Virus record (IMG/VR): IMGVR_UViG_3300028423_001161
Location: 1 to 64,000 of that record
Direction: 5' to 3' (one strand)
Origin: a virus
DNA: 64,000 bases
Part shown: positions 16,435 through 25,299 of the stretch, piece by piece
How positions within the stretch are numbered: position 1 is the stretch's first letter
How the letters are laid out: the number at the start of each line of letters is the position of its first letter
Translations under genes and position numbers: made by a program
Notes under the pieces: generated by a model
Told to the model about the DNA's origin: nothing
Databases searched by the model: none
Seen by the model: the letters and a program-made list of their open reading frames with translations, nothing else

Positions 16435-16465
16435 CCAAAAAAATGCCCGGCATATGCCGGGCATT
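16435..16465 (-). terminator. Intrinsic terminator for the fibre gene transcript
   Basis: A perfect 24-base palindrome (16442-16465, core GCCCGGC/GCCGGGC) is followed on the minus strand by a T7 tract. There is no T tract on the plus strand, so it should end the leftward fibre transcript and only weakly, if at all, the rightward one. Confidence 0.8.
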
Positions 16466-16499
16466 GAGGTATATTACAATTGTTATAGTTGTAATTCTA

Positions 16500-18440
16500 T
16501 TACATCAGTGTAACAAGTACTTCGATTACTGCTTCTCCGCCTTCGCTAGAGTCAATTGCTTTGCCAAGAATTCTACCTGGTGCAGCATCGTTGTCTGCTT
16601 GTGCATGGCCAGCTACACTTGAAGTAACCATCAAGTCACCTTTGGCAACTGGGCCTGTGACTTTGCAAGGCACACGACCTGTGAGTGCCACAGGAGGATG
16701 CGTATCATCGTTGCCTGCTGACTGGTTCATCAAGTATGCAGGATCTGTGGAGATAACACCTGCCACTGCATGATGTGCACTGTGTGCACACACTGTGATT
16801 TCTTTGTCACCGCCAAAGCACACCACTGTGCCTGGTTCAATCACAGTGTCTGCTTCATAGCGTTCCGCAACGTCAGCATACTGTGCTTGTGTTGCTGTAG
16901 CAGTGATAGTGCCTGCGCTGAAGTTGCCGCTGCCGTCACGTTCAACAATGGTGTTGCCTGTGTTAGCACTGGTAGCAGTGGTGCGGTCATTGCTGAGAGT
17001 ACCTGTGGTAATCACACTAGCATCAAACTCATCAGTGAGGTCTTCGATGCGATCGTTAACTGCAGCCGCAGTCATCAACACTGTGTCCGAATCTGCAAAT
17101 GTTTCTGCACCTGTTTGAATAGCTGCATCAGCAAAGTCACCAACCACCAGTTCTGGTAAGCGTGCACTTGCCAGTGTGCCTGTGCTGATGTTGCCAGCAT
17201 CAAGACTACTCAGTGCGCTACCGTTGCCTGCAAACACACCATCTGCAGTGATGTTGTTGAATGTGACATTGTCTCCTGTGCTAACTGCTTGACCAATAGC
17301 AACTTCGCCGTCGGTGATGGTTACGCCTAGACCGCCGCTGAAATGTGCACGTGCCTCTGCTGCACTTGGGCCAGTGTAGGTGAATACACCAGAGCCGCTG
17401 TTGTAGCTGAGCGAACCGTCGCCACCAGCATCGTTGACACTTACCAAACCACGCACTTCGCTGTCTGTGCGTTCTGTGAAGCTGAATACACCGGTGCTGT
17501 TGTTGTAGCTTAAGTCTCCGCTGGCACTGACAGCGTCTCTTGCACGGCTATCGGTGTAGTAGAGGTTTGTGCCTTCGGCAAGGTCTGTGGTGCTGGTAGC
17601 CAAATCAAAGTTTGTGCTACCATCGTTGGTGAATCGCCATTTGTCCTGACTTTCGTCCCAGAACACGCTCACATTGTCGAGATCGCCGCGCTCAACTTCC
17701 ATGCCTGCATCAGCAGAAGGAGCCCCGCCTGTGTAATCACTGTTGAGTGTGATGATGTTGTCTGCTACTTTGAGCTCTTCGGTGTTCACTGTGGTGGTTG
17801 TACCACTAACTGTCAAGTTACCGCTTACTGTAACATCATTAAACGAAACATCGTCGTCTGTGGCTACACCTTGTCCAATTGAGATTGTTCCGCTGGCGTA
17901 TGTAACACCTGTGCCACCTGATAGATGTGCATCAACACGACCATCTGTGTAGTACAAGTTGATGTTGCCTTCTGTGATACCGTCTGTGGTAACACTTGGA
18001 TCGTCTGCAACTGCTACTGCGTTGCCGCCAAACTGCAAACCACCGCCAACCACGCTAAGTGACACGCCATCAATGAAGATGGTTTCGGCGCCCACATAGA
18101 GATCTTTCCACACATTGGTGGGCGAACCTAGGCTGAAGGTGTTGTTGGCACTGGGTACCAGGTTGCCTGTCAAACTCTCATAGTTGATGCTGAGGTTTGC
18201 TGAGCCCTCTGTTACACCGCCCAATAGGCCCGAATTGCTGTCTGTGGTAATTGATGTAACGGCGTTGCCGCTGAACTCTGTGAGTTCTGAAAATCTTGCA
18301 AGGCGTTCACCGCCTGCTGTGCTACCATCGTGTACAATGATGGTATTGAGATCTGTATCGACGGTAATTTCGCCCGACAAGCCTGTGAAATTGGCATGTT
18401 GTGCGGTACTACCTCGTCTTCGTTGAATTGCTGTTGCCAT
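16500..18440 (-). CDS. Tail fibre / adhesin protein
   Basis: A 646-residue fibre-like protein. The N-terminus ATAIQRRRGSTAQHANF then GEITVDTDLNTIIVHDG is a common head of phage and adhesin fibres that ties the fibre to its attachment site. The middle consists of degenerate beta repeats marked by EGNINLYYTDGRV / EGTNLYYTDSRA and NNSTGVFSF segments. The C-terminal 140 residues (from TATATQAQYADVAERYEAD to VIEVLVTLM) form a compact domain shared with the 1285-residue fibre at 21323-25180. The start at 18440 is the ATG of MATAIQ; a longer frame lies upstream without a ribosome site. A late box (18478-18485) is 37 nt upstream. Confidence 0.78.
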   Translation of the reverse strand: MATAIQRRRGSTAQHANFTGLSGEITVDTDLNTIIVHDGSTAGGERLARFSELTEFSGNAVTSITTDSNSGLLGGVTEGSANLSINYESLTGNLVPSANNTFSLGSPTNVWKDLYVGAETIFIDGVSLSVVGGGLQFGGNAVAVADDPSVTTDGITEGNINLYYTDGRVDAHLSGGTGVTYASGTISIGQGVATDDDVSFNDVTVSGNLTVSGTTTTVNTEELKVADNIITLNSDYTGGAPSADAGMEVERGDLDNVSVFWDESQDKWRFTNDGSTNFDLATSTTDLAEGTNLYYTDSRARDAVSASGDLSYNNSTGVFSFTERTDSEVRGLVSVNDAGGDGSLSYNSGSGVFTYTGPSAAEARAHFSGGLGVTITDGEVAIGQAVSTGDNVTFNNITADGVFAGNGSALSSLDAGNISTGTLASARLPELVVGDFADAAIQTGAETFADSDTVLMTAAAVNDRIEDLTDEFDASVITTGTLSNDRTTATSANTGNTIVERDGSGNFSAGTITATATQAQYADVAERYEADTVIEPGTVVCFGGDKEITVCAHSAHHAVAGVISTDPAYLMNQSAGNDDTHPPVALTGRVPCKVTGPVAKGDLMVTSSVAGHAQADNDAAPGRILGKAIDSSEGGEAVIEVLVTLM

Positions 18441-18477
18441 TGTGTTATACCCCGAGTATAAAGTGCGTATTTGCAAG

Positions 18478-18485
18478 TATTTATC
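18478..18485 (-). promoter_or_regulatory. Late promoter box GATAAATA for fibre gene
   Basis: Minus-strand GATAAATA 37 nt before the ATG at 18440, in the 49-base gap between two fibre-cluster genes. Confidence 0.65.
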
Positions 18486-18489
18486 AAAA

Positions 18490-19803
18490 CTATCTAATAA
18501 GCATGAGATCTAGCTCGTCACTGATAGATTTTATTTTGATCCATGATTTTCCCACAGTTTGTCCTTTGTACACAGGTACTGTGCCCAACAAACATACTGC
18601 AGCCCAAGAACTTCTCTGGTGTCTACCTTGATATTCCTGTTGTGTTTGGTGTGCGCTGTTGATCATTGATGTAGATAAGTCGTTGCCGTCGGCATCTGTT
18701 TCTGTGATCACGGCATTTTCAGGCAATGCAAATGTGCTGGGTAGACTGTGTGCAAAATGGCTTTTTAGCTGAGTTGTTTCTGTTTCCAGCCATTCTACAA
18801 CATGATATTTGCCTTGTGTTTTTCTGCCAAACTGATCCTGAAAATATTTGTTTTTCCAATGATTCCATTGACTGTTTGCTACTAGTGCTGCATGTGGCAC
18901 TACAACGCCAACCACAGCATCTCCTTCGTTTGCTACAACCAACTCTCCTTCAGCGTTGATTGCAACTGTGAATCCTGTTCTATCTTCTCCGCGATGATTT
19001 CCATCGGCCCACTCAAACATTTCTGCATAGCCTGTGGGGTTTGAATAGTACGTGCCGTTTGCAAACACATCGCCTTGACCACTCACACGATGTGTCACTG
19101 TGCTAGCATCATTGCTTTCTGACACAACTTCCATTGCATTCCAGTGACCGGACTGAGGCGAAATAGATGTGAGCTGTAAAAGTGTGCTGTCAAAGTTTCT
19201 GCTGGGGCTGTGAATCATGCCGCCGACATTTTCAGGATCACGATGATACACGCTGAAACTGGCATTGTTGATTTTTTGCATGGAGCCTATGCTGACTGCA
19301 CCGTCACTGAACACATTGAAGCCTTGCCGATTCATACGACTCACTGCTCTCAGAGAGAAACTGAGATCATCGTCTCCGTCGCCCTCCACAATGAGACCTC
19401 GTGTGCTGAAATCTCCACTGGTTGGCAAGGTGGCTTCGCTGGCTCCGCCGGCACGAATATGTGTGCTGCCCTTGCCATGACTGCGAGGGGCACGAGTGCC
19501 TACACCCAGTTGTCCGTTTTTGCCAATCAACAACACAGTGTTGTCACCTCGACAAAATTGTAGGCCGTCTTCGTCGGCTGTCACTGAATATTTGTGTTCG
19601 CCTTTGCTCATGGCAATGCGGTTCTGCTGTGCTTCGCTGGTCTGTCTTAGCGTGCTCACAGCACTATTGAGCTTTTGCTCAAACTGCTCTGTGAGTTCTT
19701 CTAACACAGTATTTTTGATCTCTGCAGTGAGCTTGGTTAAATCTACAGTTGACTGTGTGGATTTTTTCTTGGAAGCAGTTTTCTTTTTCTTTGATGTGCT
19801 CAT
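18490..19803 (-). CDS. Tail fibre-cluster protein with peptidase G2-like C-terminal domain
   Basis: A 437-residue protein. Residues 1-85 hold a Lys/Ser-rich start (TSKKKKTASKKKST) and a predicted coiled coil (LTAEIKNTVLEELTEQFEQKL) likely to trimerise. Residues 90-220 are beta-rich with LLIGKNGQLGVGTRAP and VFSDGAVSIGSM, as in fibre shafts. Residues about 250-437 begin with GYAEMFEWADGNHRGEDRTGF, the pattern I associate with the peptidase G2 / intramolecular chaperone domain that trims itself from phage appendages. Whether self-cleavage still occurs cannot be judged. Start ATG at 19803; 17 nt after the preceding fibre gene. Confidence 0.65.
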   Translation of the reverse strand: MSTSKKKKTASKKKSTQSTVDLTKLTAEIKNTVLEELTEQFEQKLNSAVSTLRQTSEAQQNRIAMSKGEHKYSVTADEDGLQFCRGDNTVLLIGKNGQLGVGTRAPRSHGKGSTHIRAGGASEATLPTSGDFSTRGLIVEGDGDDDLSFSLRAVSRMNRQGFNVFSDGAVSIGSMQKINNASFSVYHRDPENVGGMIHSPSRNFDSTLLQLTSISPQSGHWNAMEVVSESNDASTVTHRVSGQGDVFANGTYYSNPTGYAEMFEWADGNHRGEDRTGFTVAINAEGELVVANEGDAVVGVVVPHAALVANSQWNHWKNKYFQDQFGRKTQGKYHVVEWLETETTQLKSHFAHSLPSTFALPENAVITETDADGNDLSTSMINSAHQTQQEYQGRHQRSSWAAVCLLGTVPVYKGQTVGKSWIKIKSISDELDLMLIR

Positions 19804-19820
19804 GTGTGCCTTTTGTTGTG

Positions 19821-20651
19821 TTATGTTACGCTAATGGTGTTTCGATCTTGCACTCGCCGCCAATTGGTTCCATCGTAAAATGCCATGGTAGATCCCCCAA
19901 CATCGTTGCTCACAAATGCCATGTCACCTGCCGTTGCAGTTGTAAGAGACTCTAGTTCAGCTACAGTATAACTATCGTGCGCAACAAGTTTACGAGCGTC
20001 TTCTTGAATGCCACCGTAATCCAATACTGTGGTTGACTCTTCTGTGATAACACCGTAGTCTTCAACTGGATCGCTGAGATCAGCAAAACTGATGTTACCT
20101 GCACCATCGGTTTGAAGTACTTGGTTAGCTATGCCATCTAAAGTAGGTAGGGTATAACTATTGTTGATAGTAACGTTGGCACCGTCTACACGAAATACTT
20201 CGCTGACATTGTTGGCATTGTATATCTTGAACACAGGATCTGTGCCTGTGTTGTTGTCTCTGACACGCACCACTGTGCCTGTGCCGTTGCTGTGCTTGAC
20301 GTCCAAAAATGCGCCGGAGTAGTTGATGGCTGGATTGGTTCCCAATCTCAAGCTACCGTTCACAAACAGTTTTTCGTTGCTGCTGGTAGATCCGATACTG
20401 ACTGTATCGTTGCTGCTGTCCACATACAGCGTGCCGTTGTCCACATTGAGATCCGTGAACTGTTCGCTAATGTTTAGCCAGGAGTTGCCTTCATATTGGA
20501 GAATGCCTACATTTGCTGAATCAATGTATAGGTCCCCCGCTGTTGCACCTTCTGTGGAGGGCGCAGACCCTGTGATTATGCGGTTACCACTGTTTTTACC
20601 AATCTTAAATTCAGATTGAGTGGTACCTTTGAAATTACCAAAAATAGCCAT
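19821..20651 (-). CDS. Tail fibre-like structural protein
   Basis: A 276-residue beta-rich protein. The N-terminus has the typical GDLYIDSANVGILQYEGNSW module, followed by short beta repeats (NGTLYVDSSNDTVSIGS; KLFVNGSLRLGTNPA; FRVDGANVTINN) as in fibre shafts, and it ends with AGDMAFVSNDVGGSTMAFYDGTNWRRVQ, a terminal module often found at fibre ends. It has no peptidase or chaperone domain. A GGAG site lies 7 nt before the ATG at 20651, and its long leader contains two hairpins (20669-20709) downstream of a late box. Confidence 0.7.
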   Translation of the reverse strand: MAIFGNFKGTTQSEFKIGKNSGNRIITGSAPSTEGATAGDLYIDSANVGILQYEGNSWLNISEQFTDLNVDNGTLYVDSSNDTVSIGSTSSNEKLFVNGSLRLGTNPAINYSGAFLDVKHSNGTGTVVRVRDNNTGTDPVFKIYNANNVSEVFRVDGANVTINNSYTLPTLDGIANQVLQTDGAGNISFADLSDPVEDYGVITEESTTVLDYGGIQEDARKLVAHDSYTVAELESLTTATAGDMAFVSNDVGGSTMAFYDGTNWRRVQDRNTISVT

Positions 20652-20668
20652 GTTGTCTCCGGTCAGTT

Positions 20669-20709
20669 CAGTGTGCGTTTTTGCACACTGTCTAGGAAAT
20701 GCTTCCTAG
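20669..20709 (-). promoter_or_regulatory. Tandem hairpins in the fibre-gene leader
   Basis: Two perfect hairpins lie between the late box and the ribosome site of the gene 19821-20651. The first has a 7-bp stem (20692-20698 with 20703-20709) with a 4-base loop; the second has an 8-bp stem CAGTGTGC/GCACACTG (20669-20676 with 20683-20690) with a 6-base loop. Neither is followed by a T tract, so they look like RNA structure for stability or translation control. Confidence 0.55.
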
Positions 20710-20726
20710 TCGTGTTCCGTCTAAAC

Positions 20727-20734
20727 TATTTATC
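20727..20734 (-). promoter_or_regulatory. Late promoter box GATAAATA for fibre gene 19821-20651
   Basis: Minus-strand GATAAATA about 75 nt upstream of the ATG; the leader between them holds the two hairpins. Confidence 0.6.
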
Positions 20735-20747
20735 TATAACTGGTATT

Positions 20748-21257
20748 TTATGCTGGTGTTGGCTCTAGATGATGTATTTCATCCATAATATCCAGTATGG
20801 CCTGAAAACATCTAGTAGCACCGGGTAGTAGCTCTTTGCGATGTCTGTACTGTTCTAACACCATTAGACAATCTTTGCGATTCTCCCATTCTAGATGTGC
20901 TGTAGGATAATCTGAAAGCCTGCGTTTGAGTATTTCTCCGCCCATGAGATGCGCACCCAACAACACATAGGTGGCACCGTCGATGTCTTCGGGTGTTTTT
21001 AGGCTGCTGGCAAACTGCTTGGCTGCGTTCACAGATTCCGCATGCTTGTAAGAGGATAGGTCTTGCAGTAGAGCATGTACTCGAACAGCGCATTCTGGCA
21101 CATGTGCATCAATCACACAGTGTATGGTGTACAGTGCGCTAAGCCACTTGCTATAGACTTCGGGACTGGGATTTCCTGCTGCCATCAGTTGACCCACAGG
21201 GTGATCTTCACAGGCTTGGTGTAATTCTCTGGTGTTTTGCCACAGATATCCTGGCAT
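20748..21257 (-). CDS. Heme oxygenase-like protein
   Basis: A 169-residue all-helical protein that follows the heme oxygenase pattern. Residues 9-53 (TRELHQACEDHP, then YSKWLSALYTIHCVIDAHVP) match the proximal helix, with His13 at the place of the heme ligand. Residues 97-114 (YVLLGAHLMGGEILKRRL) match the distal helix GDLSGGQVLKK of classical enzymes: the GG pair (106-107) is kept but the catalytic Asp position is Ala/His. True heme oxygenases are 200-plus residues, so this one is short. It might cleave heme to biliverdin or be a derived heme-oxygenase-fold protein (TenA/PqqC relatives share the fold). It lies among fibre genes with a promoter region unlike theirs. Confidence 0.68.
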   Translation of the reverse strand: MPGYLWQNTRELHQACEDHPVGQLMAAGNPSPEVYSKWLSALYTIHCVIDAHVPECAVRVHALLQDLSSYKHAESVNAAKQFASSLKTPEDIDGATYVLLGAHLMGGEILKRRLSDYPTAHLEWENRKDCLMVLEQYRHRKELLPGATRCFQAILDIMDEIHHLEPTPA

Positions 21258-21278
21258 TGTGATTCTCCTGGATTATAT

Positions 21279-21291
21279 GGAAATAGTTATA
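21279..21291 (-). promoter_or_regulatory. Shared 13-base upstream element TATAACTATTTCC (heme oxygenase-like gene)
   Basis: This minus-strand 13-mer lies 21 nt before the ATG at 21257 and recurs exactly 22 nt before the gp55 ATG (40152-40164). A TATAAT follows closely (21273-21278). No late box precedes this gene, so it probably belongs to an earlier expression class. Confidence 0.45.
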
Positions 21292-21322
21292 CTTTGGTAC
21301 TATTTCAACTAAGAGATATTGG

Positions 21323-24300
21323 CTACACCATCACTTCAACAACGCCGCTTCCTGATGAAGCATGTGAAGTCAGTGCTTTGCCAATGATAGCACATGCAGG
21401 TACACTTGTTGGGTCTTGTGCAACACATGCATAGCCCGAGCGTTCGCAGGTTACTAGCACTTCGCCTTTGTGCACAGGACCTTGTACTTTCACTGGCACA
21501 CGACCTCTGAGTGCAAGTGCAACAACCTTTTTGCCTTTGAGCTTGCTGTTCATCAAGTGTGCTGGGTCTGTGCTCACTACACCTGCAACACGTGTGTCGC
21601 AGTGAACGTCTGTGGTGGTGACTTCTGCATCGCCACCGATGATCAGCACAGTGCCTGGTTCATACTCACGATCTGCCAGATAGTTCTCAGCCAAGTCAGC
21701 ATACTGTGCTTGTGTGGCAGTAGCTGTGACCACGTTGGCTGCAAAACTGCCGTTGACATCTCTGACAACCACTTTGTTTGCCTCAGAACTACTGGTTGCG
21801 TCAACTGCCCAGGTTGTGGCTGTGTCACCGTTGAAGTCTGAACCTGTGAGGTATGTGCCGCGTGTAAGAGTTTCTGTGGTGTTAGCAGTGATAGTATTTG
21901 TATCACCTAGGTCAAACTCAACGCCGTTCACAGTGATGCTGCTGTTGCTAATGCTGTCATTGGGCACACTGCTCAGGAAGAACTGACCGGTGCTCACATT
22001 GTAATCAACGCCGGTGCTGGTGTCTGCACTCACAGCATTTCTAGTGCGTGTATCTGTATGGTAGAGGTTAGCACCTTCTGGCAGATCATCGGTGCTGAAC
22101 GCGCTCATGTCCACACTGATGTTATCAGCATCTGATATGACGCCTGTGCCTGCTCCAATGTCCAAGGTAACTGCACCCGATGTGCCGCCGCCTACCAGAC
22201 CGTTGCCTGCAGTTACACTGCTGATGTCACCGATTTCTGTAACAGAAAACTCACCGGTGTTGGCATCGTAGCTCAGTGGACTGGTAGCACTGAACAGATC
22301 TCTGACATCTGATTCACTGATAGTAGTTGTATCAAATACACCTGTACTATTGCTGTATGAGATGTTGGCCACTGCAAACACATTGCCATTGGCAGGCGGT
22401 GTCTGTGTTAGACTTACACTATCACGTGCACGGCTATCTGTGTAATACTGATTTGTGCCTTCAGTTAAGTCAGTGGTAGTTTTGCCAGAGAAGTCTGTGT
22501 CGAAATCTGTGCTCTTGTAGGTGGTTACTGAGAATACACCTGTGGCATTGCTATATAACAAATCGCCTGAAGCACTCACGCTATCGCGTACACGATCATC
22601 TGTGTAGTAGAGATTGGTGTTGCCTTCAGAGAGGTCGTCTGTGTCAAATGCTGTCATGTCCACATTGAGTGTGACATTTCCTGCAACACCACCGCCTGTG
22701 AGACCTGTGCCTGCTATCACTGCAGTGATGTCTGCATCATTGTCATTGGCAATAGTAACCACATTGCCTACATTGGTTACAGTGATATTAGTACCACCCT
22801 GTATGGTCAATGTCTCACCACTGGTAACACTGTGATCTACATTTGATTCTGTGGCAATGTTCCAGCTACTGTAATTGTCAGCTGTGGTTGATATTTCACC
22901 AGTGGTACTGTTGTAGTTTATTAATCCTGCGCCGCTCAACAATCCACGTATAGTGCTTTGGCTAGGGCCAGCATAGGTAAACACACCAGTACTATTGTTG
23001 TAACTGAGACTGCCGAGGCCGCTTGTAGCAGAATCAAACTGCTCACGGATACTGCTGATGTTAGCATCCACAGTGATCACATTGCTGGCTTCACTGATAT
23101 CTAAATAGCTACCAGCGGCAATACTCTTGATGCCGTGAATTTTACTTGCTTCAACTGATGGGGTTGACAATAATGCTTGGTAAGATAGATAAGTGTAAGT
23201 TGTTTGTATACCTTTGCCGCCAGCTTGATCTTGGGTATCTAAACCAGAAACTGCAAAATTAAAAATATCACCAGGAGTAGTCTGAATAGGACCGGTAGTA
23301 AAATATGTATCGCCATAAGGGATGCCGGGCTCATCACGATCGTCAACTTGTTGATATAATAAAGATCCATTTTTGTAAACTTGTAGTGTGATTCTTTGGC
23401 CATTCGAGTCGCCTTGCTGCTCCAACATTACAGATAGTTCAGCATATGAAACATTTGCAGGAGTAACAAAGCTATTTCCTACTACAATGTTGCTAGTATC
23501 AAAAATACTACTAAATCCAGTAATATTACCATCTACAACAATGTTAGCTGATATTCCTACCTTAGCTGCTATAAGACTTTGTGTAACTGACGCACTTGAA
23601 CCAGGTACTTCTCTAGACCCAGCATACAAGTTAATACCTGCGGCGCCTACATCTTCTACATCACCAACTAACGAAGCAGGTGTAATTTCTAAATTTGTAT
23701 CATTGATTCTAATAAAGGCTTGACTGTTAGCAGAGTCGTAGAATATAGCACCATTAGATGTTGCACCAGTGTTTGGTATAACTAGTTCGCCAGTAAATGT
23801 CTTAGTGTTTGCTAAACTTTGATCGCCTGTGGTCCTAACTACAGTGTTGTCTACACTGATCACGCCATTGGCAAAGTCTACACCGTCGCCACCTGAGATA
23901 TAGTTTTCCACTCTCTGATCGGTATAATAGAGATTGCTGACGCCTTCTAAGATGTTATCAGTGTCTAATGTGACCACACCTGTTTCACCGTTCACACTGT
24001 CCACGTTGGCAGTGATGCTGGTCAAGTATGCGTCCATTGCAGCATTGGCTCTGGCATCTGTGTAGTAGAGATTGGCATTGCCTTCTGCTAGATCATCTGT
24101 GCTTGTAGGCATCAAGAAATAGTTGACACCGTCGTTGCTGAACTCCCAGGTTTGTCCAGTGGCATCCCATCTGATGTTAGGTTTGTTAGCGTAGTTGCCG
24201 TCAACAAAAATCTGTGCATCCACACCTCCTACTAGATGACTGTCTATGCGACTTGTGGTAAAGTATAGGTTGGCATTGCCTTCTGATAAATCATCGGTGG

Positions 24301-25180
24301 TTTTATCTGCAAAGTCTGTGTCAAAGTCACTGCTTTTATAAGTGGTCACTGAGAACACACCGTTGGCACTGTCATAGCTGATATCGCCTGAAGCACTGAC
24401 GTTGCTGCGCACACGTTCAGTGGTGTAGTAGAGGTTTGCACCTTCAGACAAATCAGTGGTGCTGTGATTTGAAATATCTGTGACTTGGCCAGTTACTGTG
24501 CCGGTTACATTGCCAGTGACATCACCCGTGACTGCACCAATCACATTGCCCGTGAACTCTGCATCTGTGCCGTCTGTGCCATTGCTGAGTATCACAGTGC
24601 CATTGTCAGCTTTTACATGACCAATGACATTTGCTTCAATGTCACTTGCGCTGGCTGTGCCAATGCTGATGCTGTTTGCTACAATAGTATCAAACTGCAC
24701 ATTGGCATCAGTGCCTACATTTTGACCTATGGAAATTTCTCCTGTGCTTGAATTGTAAACTACACCTGTGCCTCCACTGATGTTTGAACGCACTCTCTGT
24801 GCAGTGAAGTATAAATTTGTGCCTTCTAATAAATCAGTTGTGGTGTGGTTGGAAATATCTGTGACCTGGCCAGTTACCGTGCCTGTGACATCACCAACAA
24901 TATTTGCTTCGATGTCTCCTGATACTGCAATAGCTTCACTGAAATCTATGCTGCCGCCATCAGTGTAAGAAATAATTGCATTTGAATTTGCACCTTGTAG
25001 AACCAACTTTGCTGTGTTGCTATCAGCATCGCTGTTGATTGTGAGGCTGTCGCCTTCCAATAGCGTTTGTGATTCTACAATGGTGATATCACGCTGAACA
25101 AATTCCCCTTCGACAGTGAGTTTGCCCTGTACTACTAGTTCTTCGTCAGAGTTGATATATGTGCGTTTTTTTATAGACAT
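21323..25180 (-). CDS. Long tail fibre protein
   Basis: A 1285-residue fibre. A short N-terminal head (MSIKKRTYINSDEELVVQGK) leads into a long shaft of degenerate beta repeats. The most regular unit is T-D-D-L-x-E-G-x-x-N-L-Y-Y-T-D-x-R-V followed by a DSVSASGDLxYxxxTGVFSV unit; at least eight copies can be picked out, along with VTGDVTGNVTGTVTGQV short repeats. A non-repeat island (about residues 480-680, near 23140-23750) contains a KVGISANIVVDGNITGF segment and looks like a receptor or carbohydrate-binding insertion of different composition. The last 140 residues are homologous to the end of the fibre at 16500-18440. A late box lies 33 nt upstream. Confidence 0.8.
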   Translation of the reverse strand: MSIKKRTYINSDEELVVQGKLTVEGEFVQRDITIVESQTLLEGDSLTINSDADSNTAKLVLQGANSNAIISYTDGGSIDFSEAIAVSGDIEANIVGDVTGTVTGQVTDISNHTTTDLLEGTNLYFTAQRVRSNISGGTGVVYNSSTGEISIGQNVGTDANVQFDTIVANSISIGTASASDIEANVIGHVKADNGTVILSNGTDGTDAEFTGNVIGAVTGDVTGNVTGTVTGQVTDISNHSTTDLSEGANLYYTTERVRSNVSASGDISYDSANGVFSVTTYKSSDFDTDFADKTTDDLSEGNANLYFTTSRIDSHLVGGVDAQIFVDGNYANKPNIRWDATGQTWEFSNDGVNYFLMPTSTDDLAEGNANLYYTDARANAAMDAYLTSITANVDSVNGETGVVTLDTDNILEGVSNLYYTDQRVENYISGGDGVDFANGVISVDNTVVRTTGDQSLANTKTFTGELVIPNTGATSNGAIFYDSANSQAFIRINDTNLEITPASLVGDVEDVGAAGINLYAGSREVPGSSASVTQSLIAAKVGISANIVVDGNITGFSSIFDTSNIVVGNSFVTPANVSYAELSVMLEQQGDSNGQRITLQVYKNGSLLYQQVDDRDEPGIPYGDTYFTTGPIQTTPGDIFNFAVSGLDTQDQAGGKGIQTTYTYLSYQALLSTPSVEASKIHGIKSIAAGSYLDISEASNVITVDANISSIREQFDSATSGLGSLSYNNSTGVFTYAGPSQSTIRGLLSGAGLINYNSTTGEISTTADNYSSWNIATESNVDHSVTSGETLTIQGGTNITVTNVGNVVTIANDNDADITAVIAGTGLTGGGVAGNVTLNVDMTAFDTDDLSEGNTNLYYTDDRVRDSVSASGDLLYSNATGVFSVTTYKSTDFDTDFSGKTTTDLTEGTNQYYTDSRARDSVSLTQTPPANGNVFAVANISYSNSTGVFDTTTISESDVRDLFSATSPLSYDANTGEFSVTEIGDISSVTAGNGLVGGGTSGAVTLDIGAGTGVISDADNISVDMSAFSTDDLPEGANLYHTDTRTRNAVSADTSTGVDYNVSTGQFFLSSVPNDSISNSSITVNGVEFDLGDTNTITANTTETLTRGTYLTGSDFNGDTATTWAVDATSSSEANKVVVRDVNGSFAANVVTATATQAQYADLAENYLADREYEPGTVLIIGGDAEVTTTDVHCDTRVAGVVSTDPAHLMNSKLKGKKVVALALRGRVPVKVQGPVHKGEVLVTCERSGYACVAQDPTSVPACAIIGKALTSHASSGSGVVEVMV

Positions 25181-25213
25181 TGATATTCTCGCTGTGCGCT
25201 TTTGCTATGCAAC

Positions 25214-25221
25214 TATTTATC
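25214..25221 (-). promoter_or_regulatory. Late promoter box GATAAATA for the long fibre
   Basis: Minus-strand GATAAATA 33 nt before the ATG at 25180, downstream of the gp23 terminator. Confidence 0.65.
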
Positions 25222-25250
25222 AGTTTTGCTGTTTGAATTTTCGGTCATAA

Positions 25251-25276
25251 AAAAGCCCCTGCGAACAGGGGCTTTT
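25251..25276 (-). terminator. Intrinsic terminator after gp23
   Basis: An 11-bp perfect stem (25251-25261 with 25266-25276; core GCCCCTG/CAGGGGC) with a CGAA tetraloop and A/T tracts on both sides. Same design as the gp18 terminator; it ends the capsid transcript. Confidence 0.88.
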
Positions 25277-25299
25277 GTTTCCAACAAAGAAACTAGTTC

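Noticed and set aside
20669-20690. CAGTGTGC/GCACACTG hairpin as a terminator for the heme oxygenase-like gene
   Set aside because: It lies downstream of the late promoter for the fibre gene and lacks a T tract after the stem on either strand; the Ts are in the loop.
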